The notes: generated by a model from the sequence alone, not told the origin. 64,000 nucleotides of DNA from CAZNUP01 sp964609775 (GCA_964609775.1 CAZSSJ010000003.1:1-64000); one strand, 5' to 3'; counted from the stretch's first letter, positions 24,728 through 31,880 are shown. Numbers and translations are program-made.

Positions 24728-25651
24728 TTAGTCCAATTGGTCAAATTTGGTTTCAAGGGCAGTGATTATTTCCCCAATTTCCCCATTCATTATTGTTTGA
24801 ATGTTGTGAAAGTTTTGGTCAAGACGGTGGTCGGTAACGCGGTCCTGAAGAAAGTTGTAGGTGCGAATTTTTTCATTGCGCATGCCCGTGCCGATTTGAG
24901 CTTTGCGGTCGGCGGAGAGCTCATTGTATTGCCGCTCTTGTTCAGCTTCCCAAAGAATTTGCCGGAGTTTTTCCATGGCTTTGGCGCGGTTTTTGGGCTG
25001 GTCGCGCTCGTCCTGGCAGGTGACAACAATTCCTGTGGGTATATGGGTTAAACGGACAGCGGAGGAAACCTTGTTGACGTTTTGGCCGCCGTGGCCGCCG
25101 GAGCGATAGAAATCTTCCTGAAGGTCAGACGGGTCAATGTGGATGTCAAAGTCTTCGAGTTCCGGAAGCACTGCCACTGTGGCGGTGGAGGTGTGCACCC
25201 GGCCGGAGGATTCGGTTACGGGAACCCGCTGAACCCGGTGGACGCCGGATTCGTATTTCAGTTTGCCATAGACCCCCTTACCGTTAATTTTGATGCTCAT
25301 GGGGCCTTCGGGGGCGACTTTCCAGCCTTGGCTTTGGGCAAAGCGGGTATACATGCGCAAGAGATCTTCGCCCCAGAGTTTGGCTTCCTGCCCTCCGGCG
25401 GCGCCGCGGATTTCGAGAATGATGTTGCGGTTGTCCCATCTCGAGTCGCTGTCTCCGGAAGTTGGCGAATCTGATAAATTTGACGAATTTGGCAGTGATG
25501 AAGAGAGCAAGAGAGATTTTTCTTCCTCGAGTCTTTTTATTTCCTCGTGGCTCAACTCGGCCATGGTTGGATCTGAGGCGAGCTGTTTGGCCTCGGCAAT
25601 TTTTCGGTCAAGGACTTCAATTTGGGGCTTGAGATAGTCGGGGACTTCCAT
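24728..25651 (-). CDS. prfA: Peptide chain release factor 1
   Basis: Ends translation at UAA/UAG. The stop-recognition motif region RVPVTESSGRVHTSTATVAV and the catalytic GGQ loop (SGGHGGQNVNK, unusual His-Gly in place of Ala-Gly before GGQ) are clear, as is the RNEKIRTYNFLQDRVTDHR block. At 307 aa it is about 50 residues shorter than typical RF1, with part of the N-terminal domain missing. Near residue 60 a low-complexity Ser/Asn/Asp stretch (LPNSSNLSDSPTSG) is encoded by a 9-bp repeat tract. Convergent with htrA. Confidence 0.93.
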   Translation of the reverse strand: MEVPDYLKPQIEVLDRKIAEAKQLASDPTMAELSHEEIKRLEEEKSLLLSSSLPNSSNLSDSPTSGDSDSRWDNRNIILEIRGAAGGQEAKLWGEDLLRMYTRFAQSQGWKVAPEGPMSIKINGKGVYGKLKYESGVHRVQRVPVTESSGRVHTSTATVAVLPELEDFDIHIDPSDLQEDFYRSGGHGGQNVNKVSSAVRLTHIPTGIVVTCQDERDQPKNRAKAMEKLRQILWEAEQERQYNELSADRKAQIGTGMRNEKIRTYNFLQDRVTDHRLDQNFHNIQTIMNGEIGEIITALETKFDQLD

Positions 25652-25654
25652 ATA

Positions 25655-25812
25655 TTAAAATTCGAAGCACGAAATCCGAAATGCGAAACCACTTTTCGCT
25701 CTTCGAGCTTCGAGGTGGCAAGCAAGTATTTTAAATAATTTGCCTGCCCTTCCGAAGCTTTAGCGAAGGAGGGTTTCGAATTTCGATATTCGAATTTCGA
25801 AATTGAAGCTCG
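25655..25812. repeat. Intergenic repeat block between prfA and rpmE
   Basis: Non-coding gap with many CGAAATCCGAAAT / CGAATTTCGAAATT-like words. It also holds an imperfect palindrome at 25747-25773 (CCCTTCC...GAAGGAGGG around AGCTTTAGC), which has a second copy at 30338-30363. Confidence 0.55.
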
Positions 25813-26112
25813 CTAGCGACTTTGTTGCAGCATTTCCCGGAGCGTCTTGGGGCGGTGGTCTTCTTCCTGCTTGGTTTGCTTCTTTTGCTTCACCTGAGCC
25901 TGAGATTTAGCAGCAGCAGCTTGTTTGTTTTGAAATTTCTGGACTTTTCCGACCGAGTCGACGAATTTTTGAGTGCCGGTGTAGAAAGGGTGACAATTGG
26001 CACAAAGCTCGACTTTAATTGATTGTTTGGTCGAGCCGGTGGTGAGGACGTGGCCGCAGGCACAGACGACCTGGACGTTGTCGTAGTATTGAGGGTGGAT
26101 GCCGGATTTCAT
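25813..26112 (-). CDS. rpmE: Ribosomal protein bL31
   Basis: Large-subunit protein. The start MKSGIHPQYYDNVQVVCACG and the LCANCHPFYTGTQKFVD block show a zinc-type L31 with CxC...CxxC ligands. The C-terminal ~30 residues are a Lys/Gln/Ala extension beyond the usual ~70 aa. On the minus strand TAAAAT (26119-26124) sits 6 nt before the ATG, so a leaderless message is likely. Confidence 0.95.
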   Translation of the reverse strand: MKSGIHPQYYDNVQVVCACGHVLTTGSTKQSIKVELCANCHPFYTGTQKFVDSVGKVQKFQNKQAAAAKSQAQVKQKKQTKQEEDHRPKTLREMLQQSR

Positions 26113-26139
26113 AAATGTATTTTACCCTAAAAAGGTTAA

Positions 26140-26215
26140 ATGAGCAATCTTAAATGAGCAATCCTCAATAAAATCGTCAATCATCAATCGTCAATCATCA
26201 ATCGTCAATTAGCAA
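26140..26215. repeat. CAATCRT tandem repeats, 3' of the S23 gene
   Basis: Repeated CAATCAT / CAATCGT words (7-bp period) preceded by two AATGAGCAATC words. The tract runs into the 3' end of the four-helix-bundle gene. Similar tracts occur at 35286-35390, 48216-48260 and 50443-50476. Confidence 0.6.
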
Positions 26216-26579
26216 TATTTATCTTTGTGTTGCTGATGATTTTGGACACAACAAAGAATATTTCTCTTCCCTCTTTAATGAGCCAATCAAGGTCCTTATG
26301 GGTAAATCCCGTTTCTTTTAACACTTTCCACCAATAAACTGTTTCATGAGTTTCTTTTCGAACAATGGAATATTTTGATGTGAAATCTCTTTTGGTTACT
26401 GCGGCATCGGCTTCTTGGTCGTTTGCTCCTATTGATGTAAGAGAAGAGGAAACCTGTGAGATTATTGGAAGGTTTTCTGGCGTTTTGGGAATTGTTTTTA
26501 TTACTTTGAGTCCGATGACAACATAATTGAATATCCTTTCGTGGATGTCTTTTTCCGTTCCTGAATAGTTATTGATCAT
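26205..26579 (-). CDS. Four-helix-bundle protein (S23 / rRNA intervening-sequence family)
   Basis: 124-aa helical protein of the family first seen encoded in 23S rRNA intervening sequences and common as free genes in CPR. The signature is visible: SQVSSSLTSIGANDQEADAA, then RDFTSKYSIVRKETHETVYW. Function not established. Its final residues (NTKINIAN) are encoded by the CAATCRT repeat tract, and similar repeat words lie upstream, so the gene sits inside a repeat island and may be mobile. The next minus-strand gene upstream is the EamA transporter. Confidence 0.88.
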   Translation of the reverse strand: MINNYSGTEKDIHERIFNYVVIGLKVIKTIPKTPENLPIISQVSSSLTSIGANDQEADAAVTKRDFTSKYSIVRKETHETVYWWKVLKETGFTHKDLDWLIKEGREIFFVVSKIISNTKINIAN

Positions 26580-26634
26580 TAGATTTTTTTAATTGATAAT
26601 TTATTGCTTATTGATGATTGCTCATTGGGCGTAC

Positions 26635-27567
26635 TCACTGGAGTTGGGAGTTGGTTTTCTTGATGGCTTTGTGCCTGGTTTCGGCCAGGAGGAGGCCAAG
26701 GACAATGAGAGCACTGCCGAGCCAGAAAGTCATTTCCGGGTGCTCACCGAGGATAAAAATGCCCAGGGCAATGGCAATTATGGGGCTCCAGTAGCCGATC
26801 GTGCCGGCGATGGAGGCGGAAATGTATTTGAGGCCGAGATTGGAGAAAAAGTAGGCAAAAATTGAGGAGCCCAGGACGAGGTAGGCAATGATGAGCCAAG
26901 AATATGGAGGCACCTGAGCGAGCCAATAGGGATTTTGAAGAAATTCCAGGAGAAAGAAAGGAAGAGAGCAGAAAAGGCTGATTAAGAAGAAGTAGTAGGC
27001 AAGAAGGAGGGGGTTGAACTTGACGACCAGCTTTTTAGTGAGGAGATAGGAGACAACTCCGCTCACGGTGGCAATGAGCATCAGAAGATTGCCCAAAGAA
27101 TTGCCTTTCCCCAGGCTGAGAATGGGTGAGCCAATGATAACAAGGGTGCCCAGAAAGGCAAGGCCGATGCCGATGTAGACAATTTTTCCCAGACGTTCTT
27201 TTTGGAAAAAATAACAGTAGATGACAGTGAAGATGGCGCCAGTGGAAGCAATGACCCAGGCATCGCTCACAGTTGTCAGTTTTTGACCCAGGAAATAGGT
27301 GCTGATGTTGATAAAGACGCCAAGGAAACCGGCCAGGAATATGTCCCGTTTGTCCAGGGGGCTTTTGTGCGGCTCGGATTTCAGCAGGAAAATTTCGTAG
27401 AGGGGAAAAAGGATCAGGACGGCAAAGAGGGAGCGGAGAAAGAGGAGGCTCATGGGAGGGACAGAGTAGAGGACGAGTTTGACGAACGGCCCGGAAAACC
27501 CCCAGATTGTCTGGGCAAGAAAGATAGCCAGAGCCCCTTTGGCGGGGCCGTCGAGATTTTTAAGCAT
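26635..27567 (-). CDS. EamA/DMT-family transporter
   Basis: 310-aa permease with ten predicted helices in two EamA repeats (start GALAIFLAQTIWGFSGPFVK; second repeat from about residue 155). Family members export or import small metabolites; the substrate cannot be predicted. It follows hisS on the minus strand after 32 bp and may share its transcript. Confidence 0.88.
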   Translation of the reverse strand: MLKNLDGPAKGALAIFLAQTIWGFSGPFVKLVLYSVPPMSLLFLRSLFAVLILFPLYEIFLLKSEPHKSPLDKRDIFLAGFLGVFINISTYFLGQKLTTVSDAWVIASTGAIFTVIYCYFFQKERLGKIVYIGIGLAFLGTLVIIGSPILSLGKGNSLGNLLMLIATVSGVVSYLLTKKLVVKFNPLLLAYYFFLISLFCSLPFFLLEFLQNPYWLAQVPPYSWLIIAYLVLGSSIFAYFFSNLGLKYISASIAGTIGYWSPIIAIALGIFILGEHPEMTFWLGSALIVLGLLLAETRHKAIKKTNSQLQ

Positions 27568-27599
27568 GGTTTAATGATACGGAAAGTAAGAACGAAAGG

Positions 27600-28856
27600 C
27601 TAGGGACGGATTTGGTCGAGAAGCTCGGCTTCGGGAATGGTTTTTTGCTCTTTGAGGCGCAGGTTTTTGACAGTGACAAGATTTTTGGCGGCTTCATCGG
27701 GGCCGATGATGACGGCAAAAGGGATGCCTTTCTGGTCGGCATATTTGAGTTGTTTGTCGAGTTTGGCCTCTGGGTCAAGATAAATTTCAATGGGGATATT
27801 GTTTTGGCGACAGAGAGAGTAGATTTTAAACGATTTTTCCAAGAGAACCGAGGAAAAGATGGTGATTAAAGCTTTGACTGTGGTCTTGGGCGCATCCGGC
27901 CATAGGTTCAGTTCGGTGATAACATCAACCGTTCGATCGAGGCCGATGGTGGTTCCCACCGCCGGGAGGTCCACGCCGGTGAATTGGCCTATTAGCTTGT
28001 CATACCGGCCTCCGCCCGAAATGGAGCCGATCTTGGGTTCGGTGACCAGAGTTTCGAAAATCGCCCCGGTGTAATAGTCGAGGCCGCGGGAGAGGACGGG
28101 ATCGAATTTATAGAAGTCTTCGGGGATGCCAAACTGTTTGAGAGCGGCAAAAATTGCTTTTAGATTGTCATTGGGGCGAGATGATTTAAGCGATGAGAAG
28201 ATGTTGGTAATCGTTTTTGACGGAAGGCCTTTTTCGGATAACTCTTTTTGGACATCATCGGTGCTTTTTTTGTCGAGTTTGTCGATGGACTGAATGGCGG
28301 TCAAGTATTTTTCTTCTGGAACTCCAGCTGTTTCCATCGTTTCAAAAAGGACCTGGCGGCTGTTGATTCGGATGGTGAACTCTTTGAAGCCAACCTTAGA
28401 AAAACATTCCTGGATAATGGCGATGATTTCAGCGTCAGCAAAGGGAGAGCCCGTTCCGAAGGTGTCAATGTCACACTGCGTAAATTCGCGGTAGCGGCCT
28501 TTTTGGGGCTTTTCTGCCCGCCAGGTAGGCTGAATTTGATAGCGCTTGAAGGGTTTGGGCAAGTTTGGATATTGTGCAATGACTCTTGCCGTTGGAACCG
28601 TCAGGTCGTAGCGCAAGCCTACATCACGGCCACCGTTGTCTTTAAAGAGGTACATTAATTTTTCGGCCTCTTCGCCGTATTTGCCCAGAAGGATGTCCTG
28701 AAATTCCAGTGTTGGGGTTTCCAGGGGCTCGAAACCATATTTTTCAAAAATTTCGGAAAATATTTGGATGACTTTTTTACGCACACGAAGAGTTTCCGGA
28801 AGAAAGTCCCGGAAGCCGGGAAGGGTGCGGGGTTCGATTTGTTTAGAGCTTGACAT
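27600..28856 (-). CDS. hisS: Histidyl-tRNA synthetase
   Basis: Class II synthetase, 418 aa. Motif 1 region PRTLPGFRDFLPE, motif 2 FKRYQIQPTWRAEKPQKGRY with REFTQCDIDTFG, the His-A LSRGLDYYTGAIFE, and motif 3 AVGTTIGLDR are all present, with a C-terminal anticodon domain. A bidirectional promoter lies upstream: TATAAC on the minus strand 14 nt before the ATG overlaps a TTGACA-17-TATACT promoter firing rightward. A fragment of a second hisS 5' end lies at 29672-29728 and tRNA-His(GUG) at 30127-30198. Confidence 0.96.
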   Translation of the reverse strand: MSSSKQIEPRTLPGFRDFLPETLRVRKKVIQIFSEIFEKYGFEPLETPTLEFQDILLGKYGEEAEKLMYLFKDNGGRDVGLRYDLTVPTARVIAQYPNLPKPFKRYQIQPTWRAEKPQKGRYREFTQCDIDTFGTGSPFADAEIIAIIQECFSKVGFKEFTIRINSRQVLFETMETAGVPEEKYLTAIQSIDKLDKKSTDDVQKELSEKGLPSKTITNIFSSLKSSRPNDNLKAIFAALKQFGIPEDFYKFDPVLSRGLDYYTGAIFETLVTEPKIGSISGGGRYDKLIGQFTGVDLPAVGTTIGLDRTVDVITELNLWPDAPKTTVKALITIFSSVLLEKSFKIYSLCRQNNIPIEIYLDPEAKLDKQLKYADQKGIPFAVIIGPDEAAKNLVTVKNLRLKEQKTIPEAELLDQIRP

Positions 28857-28878
28857 AAGTTTCTAATTCAGTTATACT
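28850..28878 (+). promoter_or_regulatory. Consensus promoter divergent from hisS
   Basis: TTGACA (28850-28855), exact 17-bp spacer, TATACT (28873-28878) on the plus strand, with its -35 box overlapping the hisS start codon. No plus-strand gene follows; two hairpins with T-tracts do. Confidence 0.7.
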
Positions 28879-28892
28879 GCACCAAGAATAAA

Positions 28893-28921
28893 CCTTCCTC
28901 TGCGCAAGCGGGGGAATTTTT
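28893..28921 (+). terminator. GNRA-loop intrinsic terminator, copy 1
   Basis: Stem CCTCTGC / GCGGGGG with GCAA loop, then AATTTTT. About 15 nt downstream of the divergent hisS promoter. Confidence 0.5.
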
Positions 28922-28971
28922 ATGACTCGGTTTGCGGTCCTCGCCAAGTCAAACTTGGCTGCGGGCCTAAA

Positions 28972-29001
28972 ACCTTCCTCTGCGAAAGCAGGGGAATTTT
29001 T
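28972..29001 (+). terminator. GNRA-loop intrinsic terminator, copy 2
   Basis: Stem CCTCTGC / GCAGGGG with GAAA loop, then AATTTTTT. It also lies directly behind the stop of the minus-strand NYN gene and may serve both directions. Confidence 0.6.
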
Positions 29002-29004
29002 TGT

Positions 29005-29571
29005 CTAGTTTTTCCTCTCAATCAGCTCTCTAAGCTTTTTCAGGTTGACGTACTTGTCACAATTTCTGATGAGCTCGATTGAAATGTGCTTTTTTGCCGA
29101 GACAACAATTACTTGTTTCTTAAGAGTCCGCAGGTGTTTTACGAGTATTTCAAAATCACTGTCCCCACTCAGGAGTATACAAGTATCGAATTTTTCTTTT
29201 AAAGTTAAAAGATCGAAGGCTAATTCAATGTCTAAATTGCCTTTTAAGATTATCCCTTTTGGAGTTTTGATATATTTTACCGGCTTTGTTCTGATTGTAT
29301 ATCCACGGTCTTTAAGCATAGAAAAGAAATTTTTCTGTCCCTGGTTTGTTGAAACCTGTCCATAATAGAATCCGGCGAAGATTACGTCTAGTTCTTTTTT
29401 GAACAGCTCAATCATTTTTTTATAGTCGACTTTCCAGCCAATTGTTTGCTGAGAGTAAAGAATGTTAGCGGCATCAACAAAGATTGCGACCTTGCCGAGC
29501 GGGAGGAGTTTCGGGGGGAGTAGGCTTTGGAACCCACGGGACTTATTTGATTTCTTTGTAGAAGATGCCAT
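29005..29571 (-). CDS. NYN-domain (LabA/DUF88) PIN-like nuclease
   Basis: 188 aa. The NYN fold is shown by KVAIFVDAANILYSQQ (first acidic site, about 28-40), KGNLDIELAFDLL (about 109-121) and CILLSGDSDFEILVKHL (about 131-147), followed by KKQVIVVSAKKHIS. Family members are thought to process RNA. The N-terminal 25 residues are basic and disordered. The ATG follows a hairpin with a T-tract (29572-29602) by no intervening base. Confidence 0.9.
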   Translation of the reverse strand: MASSTKKSNKSRGFQSLLPPKLLPLGKVAIFVDAANILYSQQTIGWKVDYKKMIELFKKELDVIFAGFYYGQVSTNQGQKNFFSMLKDRGYTIRTKPVKYIKTPKGIILKGNLDIELAFDLLTLKEKFDTCILLSGDSDFEILVKHLRTLKKQVIVVSAKKHISIELIRNCDKYVNLKKLRELIERKN

Positions 29572-29602
29572 AACAAAACCCGCATCAGGAATCTAATGCG
29601 GG
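29572..29602 (-). terminator. Hairpin plus T-tract abutting the NYN start codon
   Basis: On the minus strand CCCGCAT / ATGCGGG with a 10-nt loop, then TTTTGTT and the ATG. A TAAAAT box lies just upstream. Same architecture as at 286-312: either a terminator of upstream minus-strand transcription or a leader attenuator. Confidence 0.5.
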
Positions 29603-29671
29603 AGATTTTATAAGGTATATATTGGCATTTTTTCCACGGAATGTCAACCGGATTAACAACCAAAAAAGGCC

Positions 29672-29728
29672 TGGTAAAATGTCCCGGAAGCCGGGGAGGG
29701 TGCGGGGCTGGATGGGTTTATTTGACAT
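29672..29728 (-). pseudogene. hisS 5'-end fragment (second copy)
   Basis: Starts ATG on the minus strand and reads MSNKPIQPRTLPGFRDILPG, matching the first ~19 residues of the complete hisS (IEPRTLPGFRDFLPE). Similarity then stops. The DNA match to 28808-28856 is close (nearly the whole GTCCCGGAAGCCGGG...GTGCGGGG core) and includes the TTGACA of the divergent promoter. Confidence 0.75.
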
Positions 29729-29750
29729 TTAATCTTTTTCTAGCTATATT
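29722..29750 (+). promoter_or_regulatory. Consensus promoter divergent from the hisS fragment
   Basis: TTGACA (29722-29727), 17-bp spacer, TATATT (29745-29750). It mirrors the promoter at 28850-28878 relative to the complete hisS. It would transcribe the 37-aa membrane peptide gene at 29792. Confidence 0.65.
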
Positions 29751-29791
29751 GTTCATGTCCGCTGCGTATTACTTAAAAAGCAATCTTTGAT

Positions 29792-29905
29792 ATGGCAAGT
29801 AAAGAGGAATCTGTGAAACTAGCTGATCTTAACCTGAAAATTGCTATTGCTTTCGCGTTGCTTTTCATTGCCTCTTTGCTGCTTTATATTGCCTTCTTAA
29901 AGTAA
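29792..29905 (+). CDS. Small single-pass membrane protein (37 aa)
   Basis: MASKEESVKLADLNLKIAIA followed by a hydrophobic helix to the C-terminus (residues 15-36) and a final Lys. There is no clear ribosome site, but a strong promoter lies 42 bp upstream. It resembles the peptides at 80-208 and 58423-58563 in having an acidic/polar start, an N-L-x-(I/V)-A-I helix entry and no other domain. Function unknown. Confidence 0.5.
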   Translation: MASKEESVKLADLNLKIAIAFALLFIASLLLYIAFLK

Positions 29906-29913
29906 CATCCCCA

Positions 29914-30033
29914 TTAAAATTCATCGCTCGTTAAAAAGGCCGTTGGGTCACTTTTTAAAACTTCGAGCCAGAGATCGCGATATTCTTCCCATCTTCCCGG
30001 CGGCAGTTTGACGATTTGAATGTTGTTGTCCAT
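29914..30033 (-). pseudogene. GNAT acetyltransferase N-terminal remnant
   Basis: 39-codon frame (IQIVKLPPGRWEEYRDLWLE, then VLKSDPTAFLTSDEF, stop) that reads like the first helix-strand of a GNAT N-acetyltransferase. The acetyl-CoA binding part is absent. It lies between the hisS fragment and tRNA-His in a gene-decay zone. Confidence 0.55.
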
Positions 30034-30126
30034 AATCTTATGTTACCAAAGCCTCGAAATAAATAATATCTAGCTACTTGTGGGCGGTTCCATATGAGAA
30101 GGGGCTGTTTCCCATTTTTCCATATG

Positions 30127-30198
30127 GGTGGCTGCGAGAGTTGAACTCGTATCCTCTAGGTTCACAGCCTAGTGTGCTACCGCTACACCACAGCCACC
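30127..30198 (-). tRNA. tRNA-His (GTG anticodon)
   Basis: On the minus strand the acceptor arms GGTGGCTG and CAGCCACC include the extra G(-1):C73 pair specific to tRNA-His. Anticodon loop CTGTGAA (GTG), T-loop GTTCAACTC. The 3' CCA is not encoded. About 1.3 kb from hisS. Confidence 0.95.
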
Positions 30199-30223
30199 AT
30201 TTTCGAAGTCGCAAAAGAGGAAC

Positions 30224-30249
30224 AAAAAACCCCGACACGTATGGCCGGG
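30224..30249 (-). terminator. Intrinsic terminator upstream of tRNA-His
   Basis: Minus strand: CCCGG...CGGGG hairpin followed by TTTTTT. It insulates tRNA-His from upstream transcription. Confidence 0.55.
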
Positions 30250-30274
30250 AACAGAAGAAAAATTAAAACCAAAT

Positions 30275-30298
30275 AAAAAACTCAACCGTTAAGTTGAG
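30275..30298 (-). terminator. Intrinsic terminator behind the 30.5-kb gene
   Basis: Minus strand: CTCAAC / GTTGAG stem, 6-nt loop, then TTTTTT. It probably ends the transcript of the gene at 30495-30704. The ~195 bp between that gene and this hairpin hold no reading frame that I can support. Confidence 0.65.
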
Positions 30299-30337
30299 CA
30301 AATTTAGTTTTGCTTCTGGCTCCACTTTTTGTTTCAC

Positions 30338-30363
30338 CCCTCCGTAGCTTTAGCGAAGGGGGG
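30338..30363. repeat. REP-like palindrome, copy 2
   Basis: CCCCTCC...GAAGGGGGG around AGCTTTAGC, closely related to 25747-25773. Confidence 0.55.
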
Positions 30364-30494
30364 CGACACCAGTTGGGAGATTTTGACGGTTTCCCTTCCG
30401 TATCCCATTTTGGGGATCAGCTTCGCGAATCGTGACTTCGCTCAAGTGCTTTGTATTGAATTGTAATTGAAGTTTATCAGACTTTTATCGATTG

Positions 30495-30704
30495 TCAAGT
30501 TTCCTGTCCTATTGGCCTATAATGGTTATTTCTATAAACGAATTTAAATTTTCGGGTATCTTCCTTGATCCAGGCAAGTTCGTGTTTGGTTTTATATTCA
30601 TTTTTTTTGACAAAGCAGTGACCGCGGAATTTAATTCCGCTACGGTTCTTGTCAAAGTATATTTCGGCGAGTCTTTTATTGACGATTGCAAAACTCCAGC
30701 TCAT
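30495..30704 (-). CDS. Conserved hypothetical protein (69 aa)
   Basis: Small basic protein (MSWSFAIVNKRLAEIYFDKN, then GHCFVKKNEYKTKHELAWIK, then KFKFVYRNNHYRPI) with the look of a compact beta-alpha domain. I think similar proteins occur in other CPR genomes but cannot name the family. The gene has a leaderless arrangement: TATACT on the minus strand (30712-30717) ends 7 nt before the ATG. A 17-bp perfect palindrome (GCGGAATT/AATTCCGC) lies within the coding region. Confidence 0.65.
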   Translation of the reverse strand: MSWSFAIVNKRLAEIYFDKNRSGIKFRGHCFVKKNEYKTKHELAWIKEDTRKFKFVYRNNHYRPIGQET

Positions 30705-30726
30705 GATGACTAGTATAGCACGGAGA

Positions 30727-31386
30727 TTACTTCGTCAAAATCAGAGCTTTTAGTGAGGAGTACATCCCAGTTTTTGCATCTGGGGAGTGGGCGATGACGA
30801 AAATGGTATTGCCGGTTTTGAAATTGGCCAGTTTGGCCGGGGAGATTTTGCCATCGATAATCTTTTTCAAGGTCAGGGCGTCGGAGAGGTCGACTTTAAT
30901 TTGGGAATTATCTGGGAGAGTGATGGTGGCAATTCCTTTATTGACACTGTCAGGAGTGCCGACGTAGTTATAGCGATGGATTTTAGCAGTGACTTGCTTG
31001 GCAGTCATGTCCCCATTTTGGGGATCAATGGTGCCAATGGCAGAAACGTCGTCGCCGGTTTTTATATTTTTAAATTCGATTTCAGTGCGGCGGCCGGCTT
31101 TGAACCGATAGAAACTGGTGGCGTCGTTAGTGATGATTTTTTTGTCGCCCTCGGGGGTGCTGATTATATGGGCGGAAGCGGTGGTTGATTTTACCGGGCC
31201 GTGATAGGTGCGGCGGGTTTTGTCGGCGATTTGATTGATTTTGTCGGAGACGCGATTGAGAAGCTCTTGGGCTTTAGAACCAGAAGTAGTTGAGGTTTGG
31301 GCTGAGGGTGTTGCGGCAGATACGACAATCGGGGAAATTAGGGTAATCAGAGAAATTAGGGTGAAAAAAAGGATGTATTTTTTCAT
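30727..31386 (-). CDS. Exported protein with DUF5666-like beta domains
   Basis: 219 aa. Signal peptide at residues 1-24 (ends VSA-A), a helical segment about 35-60 (KAQELLNRVSDKINQIADKT), then two OB-like units: one with GDKKIITNDATSFYRFKAG and TGDDVSAIGTIDPQNGDMTA, the other with ITLPDNSQIKVDLSDALTLK and FKTGNTIFVIAHSPD. This pattern fits DUF5666-type secreted domains; function unknown. Its start overlaps the upstream gene by 4 bp (ATGA). Confidence 0.7.
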   Translation of the reverse strand: MKKYILFFTLISLITLISPIVVSAATPSAQTSTTSGSKAQELLNRVSDKINQIADKTRRTYHGPVKSTTASAHIISTPEGDKKIITNDATSFYRFKAGRRTEIEFKNIKTGDDVSAIGTIDPQNGDMTAKQVTAKIHRYNYVGTPDSVNKGIATITLPDNSQIKVDLSDALTLKKIIDGKISPAKLANFKTGNTIFVIAHSPDAKTGMYSSLKALILTK

Positions 31387-31820
31387 TCGGAAACCTCCAG
31401 AGTAACGTTTCTTTTAATGGTGACAATTTTATCGTTTTGGTCAAAAGTGCTGACAGTAATTTCGTTTTCACCGTCTTCGAGTTTGATGTCAGCGGCAAAA
31501 TTGCCCTCGGCGTCGGGGGTGGCAATTTTTTCGTCGGCGTTGGCATAGATTATCACCGGGTTGGGGGTGGGAGATTTACCGGAGACAGTGACGGTGGTGT
31601 TGGTGGTGGAGGAATTGTCGTCGGGGAAAGAGAGAGTGAGATCTTTGGCCCTTAGGGCTGGTGGGGATGCGGTTTGGTTTTGGGAAAGGGTGTTTTCAGA
31701 GACAGGGGATTGTTTTTCCGCAGGGCGGGGGAGGAGTTTGGGGCCGAGGAAATAGCCGCCAGCCAGGAGGGCTCCGATTATGAGGCCAATGATGACGGTG
31801 ATGATTTTTTCCCTATCCAT
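31383..31820 (-). CDS. Membrane-anchored protein with an extracellular Ig-like domain
   Basis: 145 aa. Membrane helix at about 7-27, Pro/Ser/Gln linker to about 60, then a single beta-sandwich (TVTVSGKSPTPNPVIIYANA, then EGNFAADIKLEDGENEITVS, then KIVTIKRNVTLEV) of the glucodextranase-B/Big type. Translationally coupled to the DUF5666-like protein behind it, so the two probably work together at the cell surface. Confidence 0.7.
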   Translation of the reverse strand: MDREKIITVIIGLIIGALLAGGYFLGPKLLPRPAEKQSPVSENTLSQNQTASPPALRAKDLTLSFPDDNSSTTNTTVTVSGKSPTPNPVIIYANADEKIATPDAEGNFAADIKLEDGENEITVSTFDQNDKIVTIKRNVTLEVSE

Positions 31821-31880
31821 GGGTTGGCGAGGCGATTCTAAACTTCCCTTGATCTCTTGTCAAGAAAGGGGGAATCGAGT

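Larger units (their letters stand above)
28885..29001 (+). ncRNA. Candidate small RNA between hisS and the NYN gene
   Basis: Expected transcript from the consensus promoter. It contains three hairpins: CCTCTGC-GCAA-GCGGGGG followed by AATTTTT, then GCCAAG-TCAAA-CTTGGC, then CCTCTGC-GAAA-GCAGGGG followed by AATTTTTT. The first and last share nearly the same sequence and GNRA loops. It could end at the first hairpin (about 38 nt) or at the second (about 117 nt). A 28-codon frame (28922-29008) exists but has no ribosome site and looks incidental. Confidence 0.4.

Noticed and set aside
26140..26215. CRISPR array at the CAATCRT tracts
   Set aside because: The units are 7 bp with no unique spacers, and no cas gene is seen anywhere in the window.
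28922..29008. 28-codon peptide gene after the first hairpin
   Set aside because: It has no ribosome site, overlaps three hairpins, and its composition follows the hairpin sequence. The stretch is better explained as non-coding.
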